A stretch of DNA of 64,000 nt from Aureobasidium sp. EXF-3400 (lineage: Eukaryota > Ascomycota > Dothideomycetes > Dothideales > Saccotheciaceae). The stretch's first letter is position 1, and each line of letters starts with the position of its first letter. The stretch is from assembly GCA_024195585.1 (NCBI GenBank), contig SWBL01000249.1, forward strand, positions 1-64,000, in the 5' to 3' direction. Below are positions 10,549 through 21,245 of the stretch, one piece after another. The notes beneath the pieces were generated by a model. That model searched no databases and had not been told where the DNA came from. It worked only from the letters and a program-made list of their open reading frames with translations. The position numbers were made by a program, and so were the translations under genes.

Positions 10549-12507
10549 CTAACTCGAGGACTTCCTGCGGCCTAGAAGACAGTATTCGCCCCATTGACGG
10601 CGGTACTTGGTCGGAATGAAGTCCCAATCAGGGATCCATCCAATGCGACCAATGGTTCCAGTACGCGAAGCATCCAGGAACGGCTTACATGACAGCTTCT
10701 CCCAAGTCTCTGTCTGGTTGATGTAATCCGGCTCCAGAGCAGACGGCTCAGTACCAGGGAAGGACGCGTCGACCATAAAAGAGCAGTGTGATAGTTCAGT
10801 CTGAAAGCAGTTAGCACGTATCGCCATTTCATCGAGAAACCAACTTACATATTTACTAGGATCTTCTATGCTCTCATCATTCATTCCACTTGGGATGAGC
10901 CATGCGCCAGGATACAGACCAAATCCACTATCAGCCTGACTGAAGTCGCCAGGGAGCAGACCACGGAACTCGCTCTTCACGAACTTGGCGCTAACACCAG
11001 TAGGAAGATGGTATGAAGAAGGGAAACGGTACCACTCCTTGCCCAAGCAAACATTGTCGCCAGGTTGTGAAACACCCGGTTCGCGCAGTGGTGCGTATAC
11101 ACTCAATGGAGCATTGTAGGCAGTGATCATACCAACAGTTCTCCAGAGTCCGAAGTCAACAGCAGCAATGAAGCAGAGGGCAGCGAAGAACAGTCTCAAC
11201 TTGGCGGGGATCATGGCGATGAGGGAACGGGGATTGGAAGTACCGAGCCAAGTGAGAAGAATGTGCGCGCCCAATGCAGCGTTGAAGCCCAGAGCTGGGT
11301 AGATAGGGTACATGAAACGCTCTTCCTTGTGAGGCTGAAGTGTAAAGATGGCCAACCAGAGGTAGAAGGGAGTGAGGAAGAAGACACCGCGCAGATACGA
11401 CTGCTTGAAAATAGGTTGACGAAGAACAAAGGTGTGAACGAAGTAGAGAGGCATAGCAGCCAAAGCGATGATGAACCATATGTTGAAGTTGAGCAAGAGG
11501 TTGCGCGCGTAGAAGTGCCATGGCTCGGTGCCGTAGATATCGGGACCTTTGCCCTCGCGAGCAGCGATCACATTGTACCAAACAATGTTGTAAGGTACGA
11601 CAGCAACTCTTCTATAGAAGAAACCGTCAAAGCAGAATTGCATAACAAGCACAATAACAGAGCGAGCAGTGCCATCGAGAATGCGGTACAAGAAGTCAAT
11701 GAACTCTTGCTTGTCAGTGAAATAAGCAAGCATGAACTCTTCGATCATAAAAGGGGCGACGAGGGCAGCTGCAAAAGGCCAACCAAGGAAAGCACCACCA
11801 ATCATGCACATCATGCCCTGGGCGGTACGCATACCCCCGCGCCAGTCGATAAAAGCAGCCATGCCGAGTGCAGTAGTGTACATGGAGAAAGACGAGGGCA
11901 GGAACGAGACAGATGCATGGAACATGCCAGGGCTAGTGAGCATGATGAGGAAGAAGAGCATGCCGAGTCTAGGATTAAGAGTGCGTGAAATCTTGGAGTA
12001 GAGTCTGGCTTCAGAGCCGGCACAGATGGCACCCAGCATGATGCGCAAAAAGTAGAATTTCCAGACCTTGGGCAGACCCCAGACGGGGATTATGCGACGT
12101 AGGCCAATAACAATGGCATGAAGAGAGACATAACCCCAACTGCGGATGGCGTATTCGGGAGAGTATTCCCAAGTCTGCTTGCCGTAGCCATCGGTCAAGT
12201 AGTGGGTGGGTTCATAGTAGTTGTAGACCTCGTCGCAATCTTGTATGGGGAAGTAGACAGCAGCGAGGGCGTGGGCAGCAGCGAGAATGTAGAAGGCGAT
12301 GAGGGGATTGAGATAGACGGGGTCGGCGATGGCATCGAGGGGTTTCCTCAGGTCGGCGGGGAACATGTGGGTAGGGCGAGCTTCTGCTGGAGCGGACGGC
12401 GTCACGGGTAGAGCCTTGTTGCTCTGCTGTTTGGCCGCTTTCTTAGCCGTCATGGTTGTCATGAATTGGCGACGCGCCGGGCGCGACGGCGGTGGGGGAG
12501 ACGACAT
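10549..12507 (-). CDS. ALG9: Alpha-1,2-mannosyltransferase ALG9 (GT22, N-glycan precursor assembly)
   Basis: The predicted protein is 636 residues, with one in-frame 48-base intron at 10801-10848 (GTAAGT, branch GCTAAC, TTTCAG) joining PSKY to TELSHC. I start at the ATG at 12507 (MSSPPPP). The hallmark of the dolichol-phosphate-mannose GT22 family is present: Asp-Cys-Asp-Glu at residues 90-93, in the first lumenal loop, followed by NYYEPTHYL and TWEYSPEYAIRSW. Many membrane segments follow, and PHKEERFMYPIYP is also typical. ALG9 adds the seventh and ninth mannoses to the lipid-linked oligosaccharide in the ER lumen. It is divergent from NAF1, with 294 bases between the two starts. Confidence 0.95.
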   Translation of the reverse strand: MSSPPPPSRPARRQFMTTMTAKKAAKQQSNKALPVTPSAPAEARPTHMFPADLRKPLDAIADPVYLNPLIAFYILAAAHALAAVYFPIQDCDEVYNYYEPTHYLTDGYGKQTWEYSPEYAIRSWGYVSLHAIVIGLRRIIPVWGLPKVWKFYFLRIMLGAICAGSEARLYSKISRTLNPRLGMLFFLIMLTSPGMFHASVSFLPSSFSMYTTALGMAAFIDWRGGMRTAQGMMCMIGGAFLGWPFAAALVAPFMIEEFMLAYFTDKQEFIDFLYRILDGTARSVIVLVMQFCFDGFFYRRVAVVPYNIVWYNVIAAREGKGPDIYGTEPWHFYARNLLLNFNIWFIIALAAMPLYFVHTFVLRQPIFKQSYLRGVFFLTPFYLWLAIFTLQPHKEERFMYPIYPALGFNAALGAHILLTWLGTSNPRSLIAMIPAKLRLFFAALCFIAAVDFGLWRTVGMITAYNAPLSVYAPLREPGVSQPGDNVCLGKEWYRFPSSYHLPTGVSAKFVKSEFRGLLPGDFSQADSGFGLYPGAWLIPSGMNDESIEDPSKYVSWFLDEMAIRANCFQTELSHCSFMVDASFPGTEPSALEPDYINQTETWEKLSCKPFLDASRTGTIGRIGWIPDWDFIPTKYRRQWGEYCLLGRRKSSS

Positions 12508-12801
12508 TGCGGCTGCTGCTGGCAAACAGTCAATGTGTTGGGAAGAAGGCAAGAAGAAAAGTGTCCAATACTGCATCAGAAGTTACAATATTGAATCCAA
12601 GCCTTGACCACCAACTTCAGCTTTCCATGTCGGAGCTTTGGCGTTCAGCTCTCCTCGACAAGCAAAAGTGACGACCTTCGGCCGCTAGTGCCCGCGCGCT
12701 AATACCCCAGATGACGCTAGTATAGCATTAAGTCCGCCAGCTCCGATGGAAATCTCGTCTTTTTTTGTTTGCGCTGCGCAAACATTCACATCATTGTATC
12801 A

Positions 12802-14931
12802 ATGTTCGAGACGAGTCCCAGACCAAACAAACGCCCCCGTCTATCGCCCTCGCCCGCCATGTCGACTTCTGTTCCCGTCGACGATACCGACGACATTTAC
12901 GGCACCCCGTCCGCCAACAACACGCCCGCCCTCGACACTGCCCAAGCAACCACTTACGTCGGCGCAAAGCAGATTCCCTCGACTCACTCCCCCGCTGCTG
13001 GCATTCCTGGCTTGGGCTCCTTCTCTTCTGCCACTCTTCCTAGCCAGTCTCAGTCTGAGCTGAAGTCAGTCTCTGCAACTGCTCAGTCAGACATCGTCAA
13101 AGTTGAAGACAATACTCTCGAACACCCTGCTCCTGAAGAGCAACCTGCCGACCTCCCAACTGAGCAGCCCACTACTGCTGCTGCCCCCACTCCTGCCGAA
13201 GCTGCCGTCAAGACCGAGGCTGCACCTGCTCCTGCGCAAACCGCTCACACCGACGCCACCTCTGCTCTGTTCGATGCTCTCTCTAACAACGACGAGCTAA
13301 ACAAGAACCTCCCCACTCACCTTACGAATGAGCCCGAAATCGCTTCATCGTCCACACCTGCTGCCGAACCCGCAACTGCCTCGACATCCACAAAACAGCC
13401 CGTTGACCCCGAGTTCCTCGAAGCCGCCGCTGCGCAGAAGGGCGCAGAAGGTGCCGAATGGCAGTACGACACATCCGACGCCGAATCCTCAGACGATTCT
13501 TCCAGCAGCGATGACTCTTCCAGCGACGAAGACAGCGACGAAGAAGGTTACGAATTGCTCGACCCAGCCACTGCTGCACGCATGCTCATGGAAGAGGGTG
13601 GCATTGACGATGAAGATGGAGGTAGCAAGGCTGCTGGCGGAGCTCAACTTCGCACCAAGAACGAAGTCCCCGAAGAGATTGTCCCCAAGCCAGACGTTAC
13701 AGTCACCCCCGACATGAAGATCACACCCTTGGGCACCGTGCAGCACGTCGTCGACACGCTGATCCTTATCAAGGCCTTCACCTCCGGAGAGTACCAGGTT
13801 TTGGAGTCTGGTTCAGTCTTGTGTCTGGAGAACCGCGAAGTCATCGGGGCCGTTCAAGACACCATTGGCAAGGTCGAGGAGCCCTTGTACTCGGTCGCCT
13901 TCACCAAGCCATCCGACATCTCGGATCTCAACATTGCTGCAAACACAAAGATCTTCTACGTCGATTCTCACTCTACTTATGTCTTCACCCAACCCTTGAA
14001 GAACTTGAAGGGTACTGATGCCTCAAACCTACACGATGAGGAAGTCGCAGATGAGGAGATGGAGTTCTCTGACGACGAGGCCGAAGCCGCCTACAAGAGA
14101 GCTAAGAAGGAGGCCAAAAAGGGCGCAAGAGCTGCTCGCGACCAGACCAACCAGCCTCCTGCTCCCAAGCCCTACACTGGTGGAGCCATGAACTACGACG
14201 ACGAACCTGAAGCCGAGGATATGTACACGCCTCTTGCCCGTCCTGACAACCTGCAAGACATGATGGCCAACGGAATGCCCCCAGTTCGTCGCCAATTTGC
14301 CGATCGTGGTGGCAGAGGTCGTGGTAGAGGTCGCGGAAACGACAGAGGTCGTGGTGATCGTGGCAGAGGCGGACGTGGTGGTGGTCGTGGCGGATTCGAC
14401 GGCGCAAACCAGCGCAAGGGCCCTTCCAACTCCTACCCCGATTCACACAACAATGGTTCGCCAGCCTATGCTCAGCAGCTCCCACAAAAGCCTGCAGTGC
14501 CTCAGCAGACGCAACAGATGCCTCAGATGCAGCAGATGTGGAACCAAGCCCAGCCCCAGATGGGCGCGCAGTTTGCTTTCCCTCAGTTCAACCAGCAGCA
14601 GTTCCCTCCCCCACCACCTCCTCCTCAGACCCAATCACCCTTCCCTAACATGCAGTTTGCCTGGCCACCCAACCCTCAATTCTTCAATCAAGGTCAGCAG
14701 CAGCAGTCCTACAACCAGGGTCAGCAACAACAGTCTTACCAGTTCCCCGGAGCTCCTGCAGGTGCATTCGTCAACCCTGCTTTCTTCCAGCAGCAGCAGA
14801 TGCAACAGCCACAGCACCAACAGCAGCAGCAGCAGGCTCCTGCAGCATCAGTTCAGACTGGCGGTCCTTCACCCGAGGCCATCCAGGCAGCTGCCGACCT
14901 TTGGCGTAGACTTCAGCAGCAGCAACAGTAG
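12802..14931 (+). CDS. NAF1: H/ACA snoRNP assembly factor NAF1
   Basis: A single exon of 709 residues. The ATG at 12802 gives MFETSPRPNKRPRL, with a likely nuclear signal; the frame upstream reaches only a TTG. An acidic Ser/Asp-rich tract precedes the Gar1/Naf1 core at about residues 305-400 (PLGTVQHVVDTLILIKAF, SVLCLENREVIGAVQD, PLYSVAF, IFYVDSHSTYVF). A basic helix, an RGG/RG box at about residues 503-535 and a long Gln/Pro-rich tail follow. Naf1 binds Cbf5 and RNA during early assembly of pseudouridylation particles and is then replaced by Gar1. The RGG box plus Gln-rich tail makes it longer than yeast Naf1 (492 residues). The CAG/CAA-rich tail is a candidate for length polymorphism. Confidence 0.93.
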   Translation: MFETSPRPNKRPRLSPSPAMSTSVPVDDTDDIYGTPSANNTPALDTAQATTYVGAKQIPSTHSPAAGIPGLGSFSSATLPSQSQSELKSVSATAQSDIVKVEDNTLEHPAPEEQPADLPTEQPTTAAAPTPAEAAVKTEAAPAPAQTAHTDATSALFDALSNNDELNKNLPTHLTNEPEIASSSTPAAEPATASTSTKQPVDPEFLEAAAAQKGAEGAEWQYDTSDAESSDDSSSSDDSSSDEDSDEEGYELLDPATAARMLMEEGGIDDEDGGSKAAGGAQLRTKNEVPEEIVPKPDVTVTPDMKITPLGTVQHVVDTLILIKAFTSGEYQVLESGSVLCLENREVIGAVQDTIGKVEEPLYSVAFTKPSDISDLNIAANTKIFYVDSHSTYVFTQPLKNLKGTDASNLHDEEVADEEMEFSDDEAEAAYKRAKKEAKKGARAARDQTNQPPAPKPYTGGAMNYDDEPEAEDMYTPLARPDNLQDMMANGMPPVRRQFADRGGRGRGRGRGNDRGRGDRGRGGRGGGRGGFDGANQRKGPSNSYPDSHNNGSPAYAQQLPQKPAVPQQTQQMPQMQQMWNQAQPQMGAQFAFPQFNQQQFPPPPPPPQTQSPFPNMQFAWPPNPQFFNQGQQQQSYNQGQQQQSYQFPGAPAGAFVNPAFFQQQQMQQPQHQQQQQQAPAASVQTGGPSPEAIQAAADLWRRLQQQQQ

Positions 14932-16882
14932 AGTGGACTGTAATGCAAGTCCACCAGGTGATCGGTGGGCTGTTGTCAACGACACTGTTGAGCAACAAGT
15001 GTTGCTTTAATCTGTTCCTCTTTCTCTGCCTCATAGCGGTATAGTTCAAGCACCGATGTCGTGATGAACATACCAGCTCAATACCGAGGCGGGTTTCATG
15101 TCCATAGTACCAATAAAGTCACGATACCTTCTCCAATCACCCTTTGTTTCAGCGCGCAGTGACAGTGAATTAAGTTAGCCATCACACGATGGTTCTAAGG
15201 ATGATAAGAGAAGGAGTGAAAACCACGCATATGGTGAGCCACCAGAAAGGGGCAGAAGATATGGTAATGGCAGACCGTTCGTAATTCGCTCACCAGATAC
15301 GCATACGGTATCTTCAACTTTGATAGAAGAGAAGGACTCTAGACTCTTCTGACCAAACTAAACATGTAATGTGACACCATCTCTCGGTCAGGGGCCAGGC
15401 CATCTCGCAGGGTGCGTTCTCGGAAGCTGAGGAAAGTATGGATCTTGCGGGTAGACTGGGCCGCGAGTTCACCCCAGACCTCGTGGCGGCCTTTTTGACA
15501 CGAGTCGCAGTTCGTTTCCCTCGAACAGGTCCCGACAGAGCGGCAGAAGTCGGGGTTGCACGACCCTTGAGCTGGGCTCGGGTTTGGCTTTCTCCATGGA
15601 ACCATGGCTTCTGTACTGTTATGGTTCCTTATCTTCGCAGTCCTTCTACATTGAGCAAGCCACAAGATAGCGATGCTCGGATGTATATATAAAGGTATAT
15701 CTCTAGTCAGAGGATCCTGCAATTCCCCGATGCCAACTCCCTTGGCGATGCGCTCAGCCCCATGGATAACAACACGGCACATCGTTCAACAGATTCACAT
15801 GTCGCAAAGCGAGTGATGGTCAATTTTGGCTCACAGGCCGTTGCTGTAGTGCTTTTTGGTCAGAGATAAGCAGTGGTCACAGCCAATGAGAAGGCAAGAA
15901 ACTGAGTCTGTCGTCAAGCTTCTCGAATCTGAAGGGCGCGACACTACGCTCAAACAGGGAAGGACTGGTCGAGAGATAAGAGTCCGAGTTCGGCTGTTCT
16001 CTGACTGGACGACGTTCGCTGATAACGAGCACTCACTGTTGCGATGGACACACAATATGAATAACAATCATCCACGGTTCTGTGTTTGCAAAATCAAGCA
16101 TTGCTTCCAAGAAGCGCCATCTCGTCATGTATTCTGCATGTGCAATCTCCCGGCGGATCCACGAGTCGAAAAGGCAGCACGAGAGCAGTCATGGCTAGCA
16201 AGCGATTGAGGTCGATCAGGGTTGTCCCAGACTTCTATTCGGGCCTGCCAGTGGCGAAAAACAACAATTACTGCCGGTCTTTGCCTCAAAGGTCCCTGCT
16301 TCTTAACGCGTTGCGAATTGAGGTAAGCAGGGTTTCTTTGATTGTCACCCGCGCGACAAAAGCCAGGGCAGAAAAAGCAGTGGTTTGGCTGCAGCGAAGA
16401 AGCATGGCCTTGGCCCGTTGCGCGCGGATGTCGCTGATAAGGCCAGCCCGCTGTTGCAGACAATTTCAGTTTCGATGGGCAGATCGATTGACGTACAACA
16501 AACCCTTCGACCATCCTCTGCGACTGTGGCCCGTTTCCCTCCGCTAGTTGAGACTCTTCAAGAGAGCCAGATCCGACCCTCGGTCCCCATTATTTTATCC
16601 TCATCCCATCAGTCCGTCAGTGCACATCACCGTTGTTGCCGCGTGCTGAGCCAGTGACGGCCTTTAGAAGACCTCTTTATATATCTCTTGCGTCCCCCGA
16701 CCTTCCCCAGCAGTCATTTGCATATCGCGTGTCCATCTCTCACCCCTCGGACCTATTCACACCTATTTCACCTTTCCTGTGGAGTATTACCTCACTCTCT
16801 GGATCAACGACATTACTGGCTCTAGCGTTAAGGCCCTTTTTACCCATTTCTGAGCGCCATCGACGCTCGACGCATATCGACC
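14932..16882. other. Long intergenic region upstream of the ammonium transporter
   Basis: Nearly 2 kb with no convincing coding sequence. Open frames on both strands (for example 15339-15782 minus, 16086-16547 plus) have no family resemblance and overlap each other in antisense. The right half probably carries the transporter promoter and leader and contains several GATA motifs, listed separately. Confidence 0.65.
15202..16440 (+). promoter_or_regulatory. Scattered HGATAR motifs upstream of the ammonium transporter gene
   Basis: HGATAR hexamers on the plus strand occur at 15202 (TGATAA), 15321 (TGATAG), 15864 (AGATAA), 15974 (AGATAA), 16020 (TGATAA) and 16435 (TGATAA). In ascomycetes the nitrogen regulators AreA/Nit-2 bind this motif, often as pairs, and ammonium permease genes are known targets. 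The motif is short, so some hits are expected by chance; the link is an inference from the downstream gene. Confidence 0.45.
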
Positions 16883-18558
16883 ATGTCTTACTCCTGGGTC
16901 GGCGCACCTACCGTATTCAATGGCACCCTGCCGGAGGGTGGTGACTCCTGTGAGTTTAGACCATATTCCATTGCATCCGAGAGCAAACCTCGTCTGACCT
17001 CCTTGTAGCCACCGAGAACTTGAATCAATGGTACCAATCTGGTGACCAGGCCTACATCCTTATTGCGTCAGCAATGGTGTTAGTCATGATCCCGGGTCTC
17101 GGTTTTCTCTACTCTGGTCTGGCACGAAGAAAATCGGCTCTCAGTATGATCTGGGCCTGTATGGCATCTTGCTCGGTTATCACTTTCCAATGGTACTTCT
17201 GGGGATACTCGCTGGCTTTCTCGGACTACGCAACCAATGGCTTCATCGGTGATTTGGAGAAGTTTGGTCTCATGAAGACTCTCGGTGCTCCTTCTCCTGG
17301 CTCCCCTCTCATCCCTGAACTCCTCTATGCCTTCTATCAGGTATGTATTTAACTCAACTCTACACTCCGTCAGTGTCTAACAAGATCACAGCTGCAATTC
17401 TGTGCCGTTACCGGTGCCATCGTCGTCGGTGCCGTTGCTGAACGCGGTCGCCTCATTCCGATGATGGTCTTCATCTTCTTCTGGGCTACTCTTGTCTACT
17501 GCCCCATCGCATGCTGGGTCTGGGGCGCCAATGGATGGGCCTTCAAGTGGGGCGTCCTCGACTATGCTGGAGGTGGTCCTGTCGAAATCGGCTCGGGCAT
17601 GTCTGCTCTCGCCTACTCGATGATTCTTGGAAGACGCCAGGAAAAGATGATGCTCAACTTCCGCCCACACAACGTCTCTCTCATTACTCTCGGTACCGTC
17701 TTCCTCTGGTTCGGTTGGCTGGGCTTCAACGGTGGTTCAGCTTTCGGTGCTAACCTCCGCGCTACCATGGCTTGCTGGAACTCCAACCTGACCGCTATGT
17801 TCGGTGCCATCGCTTGGGTTCTTCTCGATTGGAGACTCGCTCGTAAGTGGTCTATGGTCGGTTGGTGTTCCGGTACCATCTCTGGCCTTGTCGCTGCTAC
17901 TCCCGCTTCCGGTTTCATCACTCCTTGGGCATCCGTCGTTCTTGGTATCGTCACTGGTATCGTGTGCAACTTTGCAACCAAGGTCAAGTTCTGGATTCGT
18001 ATTGATGATGCTATGGATGTGTTCGCTGAGCACGGTGTTGCTGGCATGGTTGGTCTTTTCTTCAACGGCATTTTCGCTGCCTCTTACATCATTGGTCTTG
18101 ACGGTGTTAACCACATCGATGGTGGATGGATTCAGCACAACTGGAAGCAGATGTACATGCAAATCGCTTACATCGCCGCCGTCACCGCCTACTCGTTCGT
18201 CGTCAGTGCTGCCATCGCTTTCGTCATCAACAAGATCCCTGGACTCCACCTTCGTGCTTCTGAGGAGGCCGAACTTCTCGGTATGGATGATGACCAGCTC
18301 GGTGAATTCGCCTACGACTACGTTGAGGTCCGTCGTGACTACCTCGCCTGGACTCCCGCTCGCGACCAGCCTGAAACCACCGAACACCAGATTCCCCAGG
18401 GTGAGCGCCACGGCATCCCTCAACACTCGCAAATGCTTGAGGGCAAGGCTCCTAGCGAGAGCGACAGTCAAGGAAACGAGCACACCGGTATCGGTGGTGA
18501 CCGTCACGCCGTCGCTTACGAAAAGGCGGAACGTGAACGGGGCACCTTGGAGGGTTAG
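16883..18558 (+). CDS. Ammonium transporter, Mep1/Mep3 type (Amt/Mep/Rh family)
   Basis: Predicted exons are 16883-16949, 17009-17340 and 17392-18558 (521 residues). The first exon codes only MSYSWVGAPTVFNGTLPEGGDS, an extracellular N-terminus. Eleven membrane segments typical of the family follow, with LVMIPGLGFLYSGLARRKSA, GYSLAFSD and LWFGWLGFNGGSA. Of the twin-His pore motif, the first position is Glu (E198 in PVEIGSG) and the second is His (H347 in AEHGVAG). Glu at the first site is known in the fungal Mep1/Mep3 branch, whereas Mep2-type sensors keep His. The cytosolic tail has LGEFAYDYVEVRRDYLAW and a hydrophilic C-terminus. It imports ammonium at the plasma membrane. Confidence 0.95.
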
Positions 18559-19514
18559 ACGCCTTTTTGTGCCTGTCCACCCTTTAACGAACATGTCTGG
18601 ATTCTGTTTATTTTTCTACACCCAAGTCTTGTTGTTCGGAGTTTGAACAAAAGTCTGCGTTCATTAGGCCGACGCTGGTCCTCGGTGCACATTTGCTTTA
18701 CGATTCTCTTTTTTTTTTTTCTTTTTTCTTTTTTGGGAGCGGGAAGAAATCTGGGATATTTTGCGCGATACCACCACCACCATTCTTGTTTGATTCATTT
18801 TCTACATGTAAATCTCTTTATACTTTTGATCTACTATTCCCGATGGGTAATATATCACGTTTCTGATCAACTTTGTTGTCCATTTTTCTCTGAAATGATC
18901 CGAGTTTTCACTCTATGCTTTTACCGAAATCTCTGTGCAACTGGTCTTCCTACCGAGTAGTAGATTGTAACTCTCAGTCGCGCTCCGACGACTGCAGCTT
19001 GTTTTCAACCGTAATATCGCATCCCTCATAGCTTCGCTCAAGTGCGACGTGCTATCGTGCTAGCTTTGAAAGCCCGTCTGACAGTGAGATAGATGCGTTA
19101 CAAGTTCCTCAGCACCTTCACCACCACATGATCGAGTCTCTCACAGTGGTGATGCGATCATCGGTATACCAAAGGTGGATCGTGCATCTGCCGAACTCAT
19201 GTTTTTATCAATCTGAAGTGTTTGATTGGACAAAGCGGTCCGCCACAGAGCCGCAAGCCCCGCTTGTCAAAGCTAGCTCAACTCCGAATAGGGTAGGTAC
19301 GGCGGTCTGGTACTATCAAGGTCATCAAGATCGTGATAGCTTCTGCCTGTCAGCACGTAAAAGCCCGTGTTTGGATATGTAAGCCGGGTGTCTTCTCCTA
19401 CAATCAAGACTTTCCTACTCTTGTTCCTGAGACACAACTATCTATTGTTATTCTCTCCTTCCCCTTCGGACTTTCGGAGTTGCACAACGCTAGAGTAGAA
19501 AGATCAGCACAAAG
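18559..19514. other. Intergenic region with a long pyrimidine tract
   Basis: This lies between the stop of the ammonium transporter and the start of the cytochrome b561 gene, both on the plus strand. A T-rich run broken by a few C bases lies near 18706-18736, probably in the 3' untranslated region. No gene is seen. Confidence 0.6.
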
Positions 19515-20354
19515 ATGTCGGAATATGAGACTCAGAGACCTGGTATGGGCGAGCAGGAGCCTCTGCTCGGAAGACCTGGTGATGCGTCGCAGCAGGACGG
19601 ACTTCCGCTATACCACAACCTTGTCATCGGTATGGTTTGCCTCGCAGTGGATCTATGCAAGCCAACAATACTAACACAGACCTCACAGGCACTGGAGCAG
19701 TTGCACAGGCTGGATCCTGGATTCTTGTAGCCATCGTCTGGGGCGCAGTATTCTCCAACCCCGTCATTCTGTTCTCGGCGCATCCTGTAAGGCTTGTCGA
19801 CCCGAATACGCACAAAGGCTATGCTAATGCAAATGTTTCTGCAGTTGCTCAACTCGGCCGCAATCCTGTTGTTCACCCAGGGTGTCCTTATTCTCCAACC
19901 CACGCACACACCGAAGCAAAAGAAGCACGGCACTTGGGCTCACGCAGGACTCAACGACCTCGCCCTCTCCTGCGCTATTGCCGGACTCGTTGTGATCGAG
20001 TACAACAAGATTGCCCACAATGGCACACACTTTGTGTCACCTCACGCAATCATGGGCCTGATCACATATATCCTCATCCTCATTCAGGCTCTTGTTGGCT
20101 TCACGCAGTACTTCGTGCCGCAGATCTACGGCGGCGAGGAGAATGCGAAGAAGCTGTACAAGTATCACCGTGTAAGCGGCTACATCATCTTCTTGATGCT
20201 GCTTGCGACCGTGGCAGCTGCGACGCAGACGGACTACAACAAGAATGTTCTTGAAATCAAGCTGTGGGCTGTGCTTGTCGCAGCTGCCATTACCTTGATT
20301 GGAGTCTTGCCTAGAGTCAAGAAGCAGAAGTTTGGCTGGTTGGCGGGACAGTAA
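19515..20354 (+). CDS. Cytochrome b561-domain membrane protein
   Basis: Predicted exons are 19515-19629, 19689-19786 and 19845-20354 (240 residues). A polar cytosolic N-terminus of about 40 residues is followed by about six membrane helices. Candidate haem-ligand histidines sit where the family has them: WAHAGLND, HFVSPHAIMGL, and YKYHRVSGYI. The last helix ends in a basic tail (RVKKQKFGWLAGQ). There is no DOMON domain and no signal peptide. Cytochrome b561 proteins move electrons across membranes, commonly from ascorbate or another donor to ferric iron or similar acceptors. The donor and membrane are not evident here. Confidence 0.88.
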
Positions 20355-21245
20355 AGATTTTGCAGACAAAGTTTGGCAAGGTGGTGAACGAGAAGGGTCT
20401 TTGAAAGGACAAAGATAGTGTCGGGATAAGATCAGGGGAACAGGTGGAGAAGCACGCACAGAGGTATACATATAAGTGGAGCTGAGGATGGCCACCAAAA
20501 AGGGGACCCGAACAAAAATGCAGCCCTGGTGGAGCTGTGGTTGATGCACGATGGCGCGAGGCTGAGTGACAACTGAGCGAACCTTCTTTGATACATGTAC
20601 GCGTTGCTCACAAATTGACGATAGCATGTCCGTATGACCCAGAATCTGATGATGGAAATGCAGAAAATCAGCAGCCAGCAGGCGGCCGTTGTTCGCATAG
20701 ACGGTACTAGAATGCAGCAAGCCGCAGGTAAGTGCATGTAACGGGGGTTGGATTTCGAGTTAGGTTCAGGATAGCGGGCGTTGCACAGCGGTTTTGGTCA
20801 GGGGTATCGGATCTGCGGTGAGGCCTCGGGCGGGACAGAGGGTTGCTGCACATATAAACCCCAAGACCCGGAATAGACGAAGAGGGCAACAGTAAATTGA
20901 TCGCATCGACGCAGATTCCAGACGAGAGCAAAAAGCAGGTTGTTGCAATTGGACAATTTCGGCACAGGCTTCTCCAGACGTCGGGGCTCTCCAAACGGCC
21001 AGTGCTTCACCAAGGGACTCTTGTGTTGATCTCTCTCGAGCGGCGCATACGTACTGGTTGCTCGCCTTGCCAATTTTCTTGAGTTCAGCAGATTTTCTGG
21101 GCTGAGACTTAAGGAAGCGCATGAGCAGCACACGCGTATGCGAGTGAGCAGAGGAGCATCGAGGGCGGTCGATTGACTGCAGCCAAAAAAGGACGATTAT
21201 ATCTACGAAACAAGCCCGTCGGCAGGGGCAGCCAAGAATACGACC
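20355..21245. other. Intergenic region upstream of the TBC gene
   Basis: About 890 bases between two plus-strand genes. Minus-strand open frames at 20037-20720 and 20766-21722 overlap the flanking genes in antisense and have no family resemblance. Nothing else is seen. Confidence 0.6.

Noticed and set aside
11263..11988. 241-codon plus-strand open frame inside ALG9
   Set aside because: Antisense shadow of a strongly conserved gene.
15339..15782. 147-codon minus-strand open frame between NAF1 and the ammonium transporter
   Set aside because: No family resemblance, overlaps an equally long plus-strand frame, and sits in a presumed promoter region.
16086..16547. 153-codon plus-strand open frame upstream of the ammonium transporter
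   Set aside because: Arg/Ser-rich with no motif, overlapped by a minus-strand frame; looks like chance in a GC-rich leader.
17737..18594. Long antisense and alternate-frame open frames over the ammonium transporter
   Set aside because: They arise from the biased codon use of the real gene; no independent support.
20037..20720. 227-codon minus-strand open frame
   Set aside because: Antisense to the cytochrome b561 gene and its 3' region; no recognisable domain.
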